From Pseudomonas berkeleyensis (GTDB lineage Bacteria > Pseudomonadota > Gammaproteobacteria > Pseudomonadales > Pseudomonadaceae): a DNA stretch of 64,000 nucleotides. A model generated the notes under the pieces. It made no database searches, was not told where the DNA came from, and saw only the letters and a program-made list of their open reading frames with translations. Of the stretch, positions 1 to 8,368 are shown in pieces. Every line of letters begins with the position of its first letter. Position 1 is the first letter of the stretch. A program made the translations under genes and the position numbers. The stretch spans positions 4,462,501 through 4,526,500 of the forward strand of contig NZ_CP059139.1 in the NCBI RefSeq assembly GCF_014109765.1, read 5' to 3'.

Positions 1-101
1 GGATCAGGCCCGAGGATCCCGAACACCGCGCAGTACAGCCAATAAAGAGGTGGCACCGTCGCAGCCACGAAGACCGCAATGCGCCAGAGCCGATACCGCA
101 T
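1..101 (-). CDS. msrQ: MsrQ haem-binding membrane subunit, N-terminus only (partial)
   Basis: Only the first 33 or so codons are in the window; the gene runs off the left edge. The reading begins [14 protein letters not shown] and continues into a hydrophobic stretch, as expected for the first membrane helix of MsrQ, the b-haem quinol-linked partner of the periplasmic reductase MsrP. Its ATG shares one base with the msrP stop (TGATG), so the two are translationally linked. The call rests on this position plus the hydrophobic N-terminus; haem ligands are out of view. Confidence 0.8.
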   Translation of the reverse strand, partial: MRYRLWRIAVFVAATVPPLYWLYCAVFGILGPD

Positions 102-1111
102 CAGTAGTACGTCCTCAAATCCATACCCGCATAAAGCCCGGCCACTTCTTCGTAGCCATTGAACATCCGTGTATCGATCACGTTCGGACTGAACAACCCG
201 CTAGGCAGCCGCCGCTCCATCGCCTGCGACCAGCGCGGGTGATCGACCTGAGGATTGACGTTGGCATAGAAGCCGTATTCGTTCGGCGCGATACGCTCCC
301 AGGTGGTTTTCGGCGCCTGGTCGACGAGGCTGATGCGCACGATGGACTTGATGCTCTTGAAGCCGTATTTCCAAGGCACGACCAGACGCAACGGCGCACC
401 GTTCTGAGCGGGCAATACTCGCCCGTACATGCCAACCGCCATGAACGCCAGCGGATGCATGGCTTCATCCAGGCGCAGCCCTTCCACGTACGGCCAATCG
501 ATCAAAGAGAAACCCGAGCGCTGTCCCGGCATATGTTCGGCATCGACCAGGGTTTCGAAACGTACATAGCGAGCCGATGAGGTTGGCTGAACCTGCTTGA
601 GCAGATCAGCCAGAGGAAAGCCCAACCAGGGAATCACCATCGACCAGGCCTCGACACAACGCAGCCGGTAGATACGCTCCTCGAAGGCATGCGGCTTGAT
701 CAGATCCTCGATGGCATAGCGCCCCGGCTTGGCAACTTCGCCATCGACCATGACGCTCCAAGGCTCGACCTGCAACTTGCCAGCGTTGGCAGCAGGATCG
801 CCCTTGCCCGTACCGAATTCGTAGAAATTGTTGTAGTGCGTCGCATCCTTGAAGGGCGTAATGCTCTCACCCTCAGCGACGACTGCCTGCCAGCGGGTTC
901 CCGATAATTTCTCATCGAACCAGCCCGGCGCCTTGGCCGGCTCCGCATCAGCATACGTACCCAGGGTATCGGCACGCGCCCACCCCGGCACGGCCCCCAC
1001 TGCAGCCAAAGCCAGCGAAGCCTGCATCAGCTTGCGACGGGAGAGATAAACGGATTCAGGGGTAACTTCGGACTCTAGAGCCCGAGAGGGGGGAGGAACT
1101 CGGATGAGCAT
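101..1111 (-). CDS. msrP: Protein-methionine-sulfoxide reductase catalytic subunit MsrP
   Basis: 336 aa, full length for the MsrP/YedY family. It is a periplasmic molybdopterin enzyme that reduces oxidised methionines in envelope proteins with electrons from MsrQ. The N-terminus carries a twin-arginine export signal (SRRKLM at about residues 24-29, then a hydrophobic run ending in an AxA-type site near residue 47). The oxidoreductase core includes [11 protein letters not shown], whose Cys152 is the expected molybdenum ligand. It lies immediately upstream of and overlaps msrQ by one base, as in other Pseudomonas. Start kept at the upstream ATG, about 23 residues before the RR motif, as in related pseudomonads. 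Confidence 0.95.
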   Translation of the reverse strand: MLIRVPPPSRALESEVTPESVYLSRRKLMQASLALAAVGAVPGWARADTLGTYADAEPAKAPGWFDEKLSGTRWQAVVAEGESITPFKDATHYNNFYEFGTGKGDPAANAGKLQVEPWSVMVDGEVAKPGRYAIEDLIKPHAFEERIYRLRCVEAWSMVIPWLGFPLADLLKQVQPTSSARYVRFETLVDAEHMPGQRSGFSLIDWPYVEGLRLDEAMHPLAFMAVGMYGRVLPAQNGAPLRLVVPWKYGFKSIKSIVRISLVDQAPKTTWERIAPNEYGFYANVNPQVDHPRWSQAMERRLPSGLFSPNVIDTRMFNGYEEVAGLYAGMDLRTYY

Positions 1112-1177
1112 GGCGACTCCGCGACTACAGTTCGAGAAACGAACTGTAGACCACGGAGCGCGAAAGAAATTACAGGG

Positions 1178-1993
1178 TCACGCAGATTTACGACGACGCA
1201 GTTGCAGCAGGTACTGAACAGGGCCGGAAGCGGCGTAAGCCAGGAAAATCAGGAGCAGGATACGAGGCGGATCACTGAACACCACCGCGAAGACCAGCAC
1301 CACAGCCAGGATGGCCACGAACGGCACGCGCCCTTTCAGATCCAGATCCTTGAAACTGTAGTATTTGATGTTGCTGACCATCAGGCAGCCTGCGGCGGCA
1401 ACCAGCAACGCCACGGCAAAGGCCATGTTCGAGCCTTTGATACCGAAATCGCTGAATGCCCAGACGACACCAGCCACCACCCCCGCCGCTGCCGGACTGG
1501 CCAGACCGATGAAGTAGCGCTTGTCGACACTACCGATCTGCGTATTGAAACGGGCCAGGCGCAAGGCGGCGCCTGCCACATAAATAAAGGCGACCATCCA
1601 GCCGACCTTGCCCATGCTGCCCAATGCCCACTCGAAGGCAAGCAGTGCCGGCGCGACACCAAATGCGACCATATCGGAGAGCGAGTCGTACTCGGCGCCG
1701 AAGGCGCTTTGCGTGTTGGTCAGGCGAGCAACACGGCCATCCAGGCTGTCGAGCACCATGGCCACGAAAACAGCAGCGGCGGCGACATAGAAGTTGCCGT
1801 TCATGGCATTGATGATGGAGTAGAAACCGGCGAACAGGTTGGCCGTGGTGAACAGGTTAGGCAGCAGGTAGATGCCACGGTGACGAACCTTGCGCCCCTC
1901 GGCGTCCTGCCCTTCCTCTATATGCTCATCGATCGGCAGCAGGCTTTCGGTATTTTCGCCTGCAGGCTTTTGATCTTCGGAACCTTCACTCAT
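1178..1993 (-). CDS. pssA: CDP-diacylglycerol--serine O-phosphatidyltransferase
   Basis: Integral membrane enzyme joining CDP-diacylglycerol and serine to give phosphatidylserine, the precursor of phosphatidylethanolamine. The CDP-alcohol phosphotransferase signature is complete: DSLDGRVAR followed by GAEYDSLSD, supplying the aspartates that bind metal and CDP. Six or so hydrophobic helices follow an acidic soluble N-terminus. I place the start at the ATG giving MSEGSEDQ (271 aa). The frame is open 45 codons further upstream, but that extension is not membrane-like or family-like. It lies between ilvC and msrP, as I recall from PAO1. Confidence 0.93.
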   Translation of the reverse strand: MSEGSEDQKPAGENTESLLPIDEHIEEGQDAEGRKVRHRGIYLLPNLFTTANLFAGFYSIINAMNGNFYVAAAAVFVAMVLDSLDGRVARLTNTQSAFGAEYDSLSDMVAFGVAPALLAFEWALGSMGKVGWMVAFIYVAGAALRLARFNTQIGSVDKRYFIGLASPAAAGVVAGVVWAFSDFGIKGSNMAFAVALLVAAAGCLMVSNIKYYSFKDLDLKGRVPFVAILAVVLVFAVVFSDPPRILLLIFLAYAASGPVQYLLQLRRRKSA

Positions 1994-2095
1994 GAACAGC
2001 ACCTTGCAACGGGTTTGACAGATTTCGACCGGGACGACTGAGCTCAGTTCGCCAGCCAGCGAGCTGGCTTTATACCAGAACCCTTGCCCCAGAAT

Positions 2096-2120
2096 GAAAA
2101 AACGCGGCATAGAGCCGCGT
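2096..2120 (-). terminator. Rho-independent terminator after ilvC
   Basis: Read on the minus strand, a 7-bp perfect stem ACGCGGC/GCCGCGT with a 5-nt loop is followed directly by a run of six T. It sits 20-45 nt past the ilvC stop, so ilvC and pssA are probably separate transcripts. Confidence 0.85.
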
Positions 2121-2140
2121 CTTTTCACACATCGCAGACC

Positions 2141-3214
<1,074 letters not shown>

Positions 3215-3231
3215 TTAAGTGATCCGTCCCA

Positions 3232-3255
3232 TTGCGTAAAATGATATATTTGCAA
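3232..3255. promoter_or_regulatory. Candidate IlvY operator between ilvC and ilvY
   Basis: The 125-bp gap between the divergent ilvC and ilvY contains TTGC (3232-3235) and GCAA (3252-3255) as inverted ends of a 24-bp A/T-rich partial palindrome. LysR-family proteins bind interrupted dyads of this sort between divergent promoters, and E. coli IlvY binds tandem sites in the same arrangement. The dyad is visible; its recognition by IlvY is inferred. Confidence 0.4.
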
Positions 3256-3282
3256 CACAACATGCCGCTATATGAAACGACC

Positions 3283-4164
3283 ATGGATAGCCACGCACTT
3301 CGCCTCTTTCTTTCCCTGGCAGACAACCTGCACTTCGGCAGAACCAGTCGCGAGCAACATGTCAGCCCGTCGGCGCTCAGTCGCAGCATCAAGCAACTCG
3401 AAGACGAACTCGGCGCCCCACTCTTCGTGCGCGACAATCGCTCGGTTCGCCTGACCCGTGAAGGGCAGAAATTCCGTGAGTACGCGAGCGAGGTCATGAA
3501 CGGCTGGCAGGCCATTCGCCAGACGTTCATGGAGGATCAGTCCGTCCTGCATGGCGAGCTTTCCCTGTACTGCTCGGTAACGGCGAGCTACAGCTTTCTC
3601 TACGACATCCTCAGCAGCTTCCGACAGGACTACCCGCGCATCGAAATGAAGCTGCACACTGGTGATCCGGCCAAGGCCGTCGAGCGCGTGCAACAGGGAC
3701 TGGAAGACCTGGCCATCGGCGCCCGCCCCGACCATCTGCCAGCAGGCATCGATTTTCAGTCGATCACACGTTCGGAACTACGCTTCATCGGGCCGCAGTC
3801 ACCTCAACTTCTTACCGAAGAGCAGCTCAAGCACCCGTCAGCGGAGAGCTGGAAAGACGTGCCAATGATTCTCTCGGAAGAGGGCCTAGCAAGGGTTCGC
3901 ACCGACCGCTGGCTGAAAAGCCATAGCATCAAACCACGCATCTATGCCCAGGTGAGCGGTAACGAAGCCATCGTCAGCATGGTGAGCCTGGGCTTCGGCA
4001 TCGGCGTAGTACCGCAGATCGTTCTCGACAACAGCCCTCTGACCGCGCGCATTCGCATCTACGACATTCAACCACCGTTGACCGCCTACGATATCGGCCT
4101 GTTCGCGCTGGAAAAACGCCTGAAAGACCCGTTGATCGCAGCCTTCTGGAACCGCCAGCAATAA
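3283..4164 (+). CDS. ilvY: LysR-type activator IlvY
   Basis: 293 aa LysR regulator. The N-terminal winged helix (LRLFLSLADNLHFGRTSRE, then HVSPSALSRSIKQLE) is followed by a long effector domain. Several stretches closely resemble E. coli IlvY as I recall it: HFGRTS, HVSPSALSR, PLFVRDNR, and a C-terminal LKDPLIAAFW. IlvY activates ilvC in response to acetolactate or acetohydroxybutyrate. The ATG at MDSHALRLF is chosen because it matches the family start; further upstream codons would run into the operator region. Divergence from ilvC supports the name. A hairpin follows the stop. Confidence 0.88.
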   Translation: MDSHALRLFLSLADNLHFGRTSREQHVSPSALSRSIKQLEDELGAPLFVRDNRSVRLTREGQKFREYASEVMNGWQAIRQTFMEDQSVLHGELSLYCSVTASYSFLYDILSSFRQDYPRIEMKLHTGDPAKAVERVQQGLEDLAIGARPDHLPAGIDFQSITRSELRFIGPQSPQLLTEEQLKHPSAESWKDVPMILSEEGLARVRTDRWLKSHSIKPRIYAQVSGNEAIVSMVSLGFGIGVVPQIVLDNSPLTARIRIYDIQPPLTAYDIGLFALEKRLKDPLIAAFWNRQQ

Positions 4165-4173
4165 CCGTCGGCG

Positions 4174-4200
4174 AAAAAAAGCCCCGCACTTGGCGGGGCT
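4174..4200 (-). terminator. Terminator between ilvH and ilvY
   Basis: An 8-bp stem AGCCCCGC/GCGGGGCT (4180-4187 with 4193-4200). On the minus strand it is followed by seven T, making a good terminator for ilvIH. On the plus strand the T-run is weak (TTCATTT), but it may also stop ilvY transcripts. Confidence 0.85.
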
Positions 4201-4217
4201 TCATTTGAGCGTTGCGA

Positions 4218-4709
4218 TCAGATACTCAGTACCTTGTCGCCACGCGCGATACCGGTAACGCCACTGCGCACGGTTTCCAGGATCGACGCCGTGCCGATGG
4301 CCTGGATGAAGCTATCCAGCTTGTCGCTGGTACCGGTCAGTTGCACGGTATAGACGCTGCTGGTCACATCCACGATCTGGCCGCGGAAGATATCGGTGGT
4401 GCGCTTGACCTCGGCGCGCTGGGCGCCAGTGGCCTTGATCTTCACCAGCATCAGCTCGCGCTCGATGTGAGCGCTCTCCGACAGGTTGACCAGCTTGACC
4501 ACCTCGACCAGCTTGTTGAGGTTCTTGGTGATCTGCTCGATCACTTCATCCTGGCCAACGGTGGTGAGAGTCAGGCGCGACAGCGTCGGATCCTCGGTCG
4601 GCGCTACGGTGAGGCTTTCGATGTTGTAGTTACGCTGGGAGAACAGACCGACCACGCGGGACAGTGCGCCCGGCTCGTTTTCCAGCAGCAGGGAAATGAT
4701 GTGTCGCAT
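4218..4709 (-). CDS. ilvH: Acetolactate synthase small (regulatory) subunit
   Basis: 163 aa, standard length for IlvH/IlvN-type regulatory subunits. The N-terminal ACT domain (HIISLLLENEPGALSRVVGLF) binds valine for feedback inhibition, and the C-terminal domain contacts the catalytic subunit. The start is the ATG of MRHIISLL, 2 nt after the ilvI stop, giving tight co-translation; ten upstream codons in frame overlap ilvI and are discarded. Confidence 0.97.
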   Translation of the reverse strand: MRHIISLLLENEPGALSRVVGLFSQRNYNIESLTVAPTEDPTLSRLTLTTVGQDEVIEQITKNLNKLVEVVKLVNLSESAHIERELMLVKIKATGAQRAEVKRTTDIFRGQIVDVTSSVYTVQLTGTSDKLDSFIQAIGTASILETVRSGVTGIARGDKVLSI

Positions 4710-4711
4710 GC

Positions 4712-6436
4712 TCAGGTCCGCTCCGTCTTGCTCAACCACATGTCACGCATAGCGCCGTCCCTGATCTGCATCGGGTAGACGTGCTCGCTGGTATCCACGG
4801 CGATGTCGAGGAACACCAGTCGATTTTTCAATGCGAAGGCTTCTTCAAGTCCGGGCTTGAGGTCTTTCAGCGCAGTGATACGCATGCCCACATGACCATA
4901 GGCCTCGGCCAGCTTGACGAAGTCAGGCAGCGATTCCATGTAGGAGTGCGAGTAACGGCTGCTGTACTGCATGTCCTGCCACTGGCGAACCATGCCCAGC
5001 GCACCGTTGTTCAGGTTGACGATCTTCACCGGCAGGTCGTACTGCAGGCAGGTCGACAGCTCCTGGATGTTCATCTGGATGCTGCCTTCGCCGGTCACGC
5101 AAGCCACGTCGGCATCCGGGAAGTTCATCTTGACGCCCATCGCCGCTGGGAAACCGAAGCCCATAGTGCCCAGGCCGCCGGAGTTGATCCAGCGATTGGG
5201 CTTGTTGAAGCGGTAGTACTGCGCCGCGAACATCTGGTGCTGGCCCACGTCGGAAGTGATGAAGGCATCGCCTTTGGTCACTTCGCACAAGGTTTCGATC
5301 ACGGCCTGCGGCTTGATGATGGAACCGTCGCCCTCGTTGTAGGGGAACAGACGGCCACCACCGCGCCACTCGTCGATCTGCTTCCACCAGCTGGCAACGG
5401 TGTCCTTGTTCGGGGTTTCACCGATTTCCTTGAGGATGGCGACCATTTCGGTCAACACGCTGTCCACCGGACCGACGATCGGAATGTCGGCCTTGATGGT
5501 CTTGGAGATCGAAGCCGGATCGATGTCGATGTGGATGATCTTGGCGTTCGGGCAGAATTTTGCCGCACCGTTGATCACGCGGTCATCGAAGCGCGCGCCG
5601 ACGGCCAGGATCACATCGGCGTGATGCATGGTCAGGTTGGCGGTGTAGCTGCCGTGCATGCCAAGCATGCCGATGAACTGGCGGTCGGTACCCGGATAGC
5701 CACCGAGGCCCATCAGGGTGTTGGTGACCGGCAGGTTGAGCATCTGCGCCAGCTCGGTCAGCGGCGCAGAAGCATTGCCCATGATTACGCCACCGCCGGA
5801 ATACATGACCGGACGCTTGGCGGCCAGGAGCATCTCGGCAGCCTTGCGGATCTGGCCGGAGTGACCACGCACCGCCGGGCTGTAGGAGCGCAGCTTGACC
5901 TTCTTCGGGTAGACGTATTCGAACTTCTGGGTCGGGTCACCCATGTCTTTCGGGATGTCGACCACGACCGGGCCGGGACGACCAGATTCGGCGAGGTAGA
6001 AAGCCTTTTTCAGCACCTCAGGGATTTCTGCTGGGTGCTTGATGATGAAGCTGTGCTTCACGATCGGGCGGGAAATACCGACCATGTCGGTTTCCTGGAA
6101 AGCATCGGTACCGACCATGTTGCTCGGCACCTGACCAGAAATCACCACCATCGGAATGGAGTCCATGTAGGCGGTGGCGATGCCAGTGATGGCATTGGTC
6201 GCGCCTGGGCCAGAGGTGACCAGCACCACACCGGCTTTACCGGTGGCGCGGGCATAGCCGTCAGCCATATGAGTCGCTGCCTGTTCGTGACGCACCAGAA
6301 TGTGGGTCACTTCCGGTTCTTTGAACAGGGCATCGTAGATATGCAGGAGAGCACCACCAGGGTACCCATAGATGTACTTAACGCCTTCGTCACGCAGGAA
6401 GCGGACGACCATTTCAGCGCCAGATAAAAGCTCCAC
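4712..6436 (-). CDS. ilvI: Acetolactate synthase large (catalytic) subunit
   Basis: 574 aa ThDP- and FAD-dependent enzyme condensing pyruvate with pyruvate or 2-oxobutyrate. It shows the catalytic glutamate region ([16 protein letters not shown]), the FAD-binding middle domain, and the ThDP/Mg motif starting [12 protein letters not shown] and ending NLNNG. The start is the GTG at 6436: an AGAGG Shine-Dalgarno lies 8 nt upstream. A second GTG at 6445 overlaps that ribosome site and would add only three residues, so it is unlikely. It forms an operon with ilvH. Confidence 0.96.
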   Translation of the reverse strand: MELLSGAEMVVRFLRDEGVKYIYGYPGGALLHIYDALFKEPEVTHILVRHEQAATHMADGYARATGKAGVVLVTSGPGATNAITGIATAYMDSIPMVVISGQVPSNMVGTDAFQETDMVGISRPIVKHSFIIKHPAEIPEVLKKAFYLAESGRPGPVVVDIPKDMGDPTQKFEYVYPKKVKLRSYSPAVRGHSGQIRKAAEMLLAAKRPVMYSGGGVIMGNASAPLTELAQMLNLPVTNTLMGLGGYPGTDRQFIGMLGMHGSYTANLTMHHADVILAVGARFDDRVINGAAKFCPNAKIIHIDIDPASISKTIKADIPIVGPVDSVLTEMVAILKEIGETPNKDTVASWWKQIDEWRGGGRLFPYNEGDGSIIKPQAVIETLCEVTKGDAFITSDVGQHQMFAAQYYRFNKPNRWINSGGLGTMGFGFPAAMGVKMNFPDADVACVTGEGSIQMNIQELSTCLQYDLPVKIVNLNNGALGMVRQWQDMQYSSRYSHSYMESLPDFVKLAEAYGHVGMRITALKDLKPGLEEAFALKNRLVFLDIAVDTSEHVYPMQIRDGAMRDMWLSKTERT

Positions 6437-6445
6437 GTTGTTCAC

Positions 6446-6838
6446 CTCTTGAACGCCAGTATGCCACCCACGAACGGGTAGCCCTAAGTAGGTTCTTACT
6501 GTCAGCGGACATGCACGACGGTGATCGTGGATTCAGAACATCAGCTTGACGAGTAACGGAGCAGCCCATGGTCTTGCGGGGCTGGCCCTCCCAGCGCGAG
6601 GTAACGCGTTGCGGGTGTCACGGTTCGGCGCGGGTAGCGCCTCTTTTCCCCGAGCTGAAGGACGCTTGCGGCGGACTCCACTACGGGGGAAGGCTGGATT
6701 GTTCGGGTTCGGCAGGGGCAAGTCAAGAGATGTGTAACCTATTATTCGATCTTCTGCTGTGACGTAGCGCAGGATGAAGATTGTTGGCTTTTGGTTATAG
6801 TAACCAGCAGCACCGCAGCTCTCGACAAAGGAAACAGC
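6446..6838. other. Intergenic region between ilvI and the DUF4124 gene
   Basis: About 390 bp between divergent genes. On the minus side it holds a likely ilvIH promoter and a long leader. Just before the ilvI ribosome site a 7-bp hairpin (6463-6483, arms GCCACCC/GGGTAGC with one wobble pair) has no T-run. I found no leader peptide enriched in Leu, Ile or Val. On the plus side TATAGT at 6796-6801 could be the -10 for the DUF4124 gene, without a convincing -35. Confidence 0.5.
6698..6726 (-). promoter_or_regulatory. Candidate sigma-70 promoter for ilvIH
   Basis: On the minus strand TTGACT (6726-6721) is separated by exactly 17 nt from AACAAT (6703-6698), a 4/6 match to TATAAT. This would leave a leader of about 250 nt before ilvI. 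Prediction from consensus only. Confidence 0.35.
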
Positions 6839-7273
6839 ATGCGCCACATGATCCTTACTGGCACCTTGATGCTCGCCCTGAGCACGACCGCCATGGCCAG
6901 CCAGATTTACAAGTGGGTGGACGAACAGGGCGTCACTCACTTCGGCGCACAGCCGCCACAGGGTCAGCAGGCAACGACGATCAATCCTTCCGCCCCTCCT
7001 CCCCGCCCGGCCAGCAGCGAGCCGGCACCGACGGTAGAGGAGCAGCTCGACCCCGAGCAGGCGGCCATCGACAAGAAGGTCAAGGAGGATGTGGCGAAGC
7101 AAGAAGCCGAACGCAAGCAGTACTGCGAGAACGCCCGCACCAACCTGGCTCAGCTGGAAAACAACCCACGCCTGCGCATCGAAGATGCTGGCGAAGTGCG
7201 CCGTATCGACGAGAACGAACGCCAGGAACGCATCACCGAGCTGAAGAAATCCATCGCGGAAAACTGCAAGTGA
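6839..7273 (+). CDS. DUF4124 domain-containing exported protein
   Basis: 144 aa with a cleavable signal peptide (MRHMILTGTLMLALSTTAMA, cut before SQIYKW). The DUF4124 core follows at once: IYKWVDEQGVTHFGAQPP, a small domain common in proteobacterial envelope proteins and of unknown function. A proline-rich linker and a charged helical tail (about residues 75-144, many Glu/Lys/Arg) follow. The ATG at 6839 has an AAAGGAA ribosome site 4-5 nt upstream and gives a proper signal peptide, so the longer upstream frame is rejected. Role unknown. Confidence 0.85.
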   Translation: MRHMILTGTLMLALSTTAMASQIYKWVDEQGVTHFGAQPPQGQQATTINPSAPPPRPASSEPAPTVEEQLDPEQAAIDKKVKEDVAKQEAERKQYCENARTNLAQLENNPRLRIEDAGEVRRIDENERQERITELKKSIAENCK

Positions 7274-7291
7274 TGCAGAGCGCGCACTCCG

Positions 7292-7621
7292 TCAGGACGT
7301 GCGCGTGATCAGTTGATCGAACTCGCCAAGCAATTCCTGCAAGCGGCGCGCAACGCCCGCCTGCTGCTGATAGACCATCTCTGCCATCGCCTGGATTCCT
7401 GACACCGACGGCAATGCTGCCCCGGCCTCCAACAGCTGCTTCATCCGCGGCAGAAAAATCCACTGCAGCCATTGTTCGAAGGTCAGCGTATCGACGCAGA
7501 ACGGCTCCTGACTGGCCAACGCCTCGGCGCTTGGCGCCTCGTCCTGCCACCAACCGAGTACGCGCAATTCGCGCTCGATCAGTAGCAACTGCTCAGCCAG
7601 CAGAGCAACCCGGCTTTCCAT
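7292..7621 (-). CDS. YqcC family protein
   Basis: 109 aa, no signal peptide or membrane segment. The sequence matches the small helical YqcC fold: LLAEQLLLIERELRVLGWW, then TFEQWLQWIFLPRM, then a C-terminal helix. The family is widespread in gammaproteobacteria without a firm function. Its ATG overlaps the stop of the upstream lipoprotein gene (TGATG), indicating co-translation. I recall the same gene order next to mrcB in P. aeruginosa. Confidence 0.85.
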   Translation of the reverse strand: MESRVALLAEQLLLIERELRVLGWWQDEAPSAEALASQEPFCVDTLTFEQWLQWIFLPRMKQLLEAGAALPSVSGIQAMAEMVYQQQAGVARRLQELLGEFDQLITRTS

Positions 7622-8331
7622 CACAGATTAACCCTGGCACGCTCACGCGCCTGAGCGGCACCGGCCGGATCACCCTGACGTTCACGCGCCTGGGCGATCA
7701 AATCCCACAGGCTGGCCTGTAGCGCTGGACGCCCGGATGCGTAAGTCAGACCGCGACGGGCGAACTGCTCGGCCTGGGCCGCATCGCCCTGAGCCAGACG
7801 CACTTCAGCCAGGCGATAGAGCACTTGCGGCTCACGTGGGGCGATGCGCTGAGCACGTTCGAGGCTGGATGCCGCACCATTGAGATCGCCACCGCCCTGC
7901 TGTTGCTGAGCGGTAGTCAGCAGCGCCAGCACCGGCCCGTCCAGCTGTTCGTCGGCAGCCAGACCGCCGCCGCTGGGAATGCCACTGGGCATGCTCGGAG
8001 CCGAGGAGCTGAAACCACCTTGAATCGGCGCAGAGGGCTGGCTGCTCACGGGCGGATCGAACGTCAGGCCACCACTGGAGGTGATTGGCTGCGAGTTGGT
8101 CTGCAATGGGGTTGAAACGGCGCCTTGCGGCACCATCACCACCACACCGGAATCCTCTTCGATGCGCTGCGGCGTGGCGGCCGGACTCGGCGCATTCACG
8201 GGGCCAGAGCCACCGGACGAGAGCGGAGAACCGGCATCGATCACCGGAATCGAACCCTGCGGCACCGTACTGCAACCACCCAGAACTACCGTCGCCAGCA
8301 TCGTGGCAAGCCACTTCTTGTTCACATCCAA
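7621..8331 (-). CDS. TPR-containing outer-membrane lipoprotein
   Basis: 236 aa. A lipobox LGGC at about residues 17-20 predicts a lipoprotein. A Pro/Ser/Gly-rich disordered region (about 25-115) follows. The C-terminal ~110 residues form TPR-like helices (LLTTAQQQQGGGDLNGAASS, then LYRLAEVRLAQGDAAQAEQF) that usually mediate protein contacts. It is 37 bp downstream of mrcB in the same direction, so a role with PBP1b in wall synthesis is plausible, but this is inference from position. Confidence 0.8.
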   Translation of the reverse strand: MDVNKKWLATMLATVVLGGCSTVPQGSIPVIDAGSPLSSGGSGPVNAPSPAATPQRIEEDSGVVVMVPQGAVSTPLQTNSQPITSSGGLTFDPPVSSQPSAPIQGGFSSSAPSMPSGIPSGGGLAADEQLDGPVLALLTTAQQQQGGGDLNGAASSLERAQRIAPREPQVLYRLAEVRLAQGDAAQAEQFARRGLTYASGRPALQASLWDLIAQARERQGDPAGAAQARERARVNL

Positions 8332-8368
8332 TCCTCTTCAGGTAACACCGAGCCGTTCGGCTCGGCCG

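Noticed and set aside
1994..2128. 45-residue N-terminal extension of PssA
   Set aside because: Not family-like; MSEGSEDQ gives the normal acidic N-terminus.
4781..6427. A 548-codon open frame on the plus strand, opposite ilvI
   Set aside because: Its codons mirror ilvI, there is no protein-like motif, and GC-rich Pseudomonas DNA commonly leaves the antisense frame open. The ilvI gene is certain.
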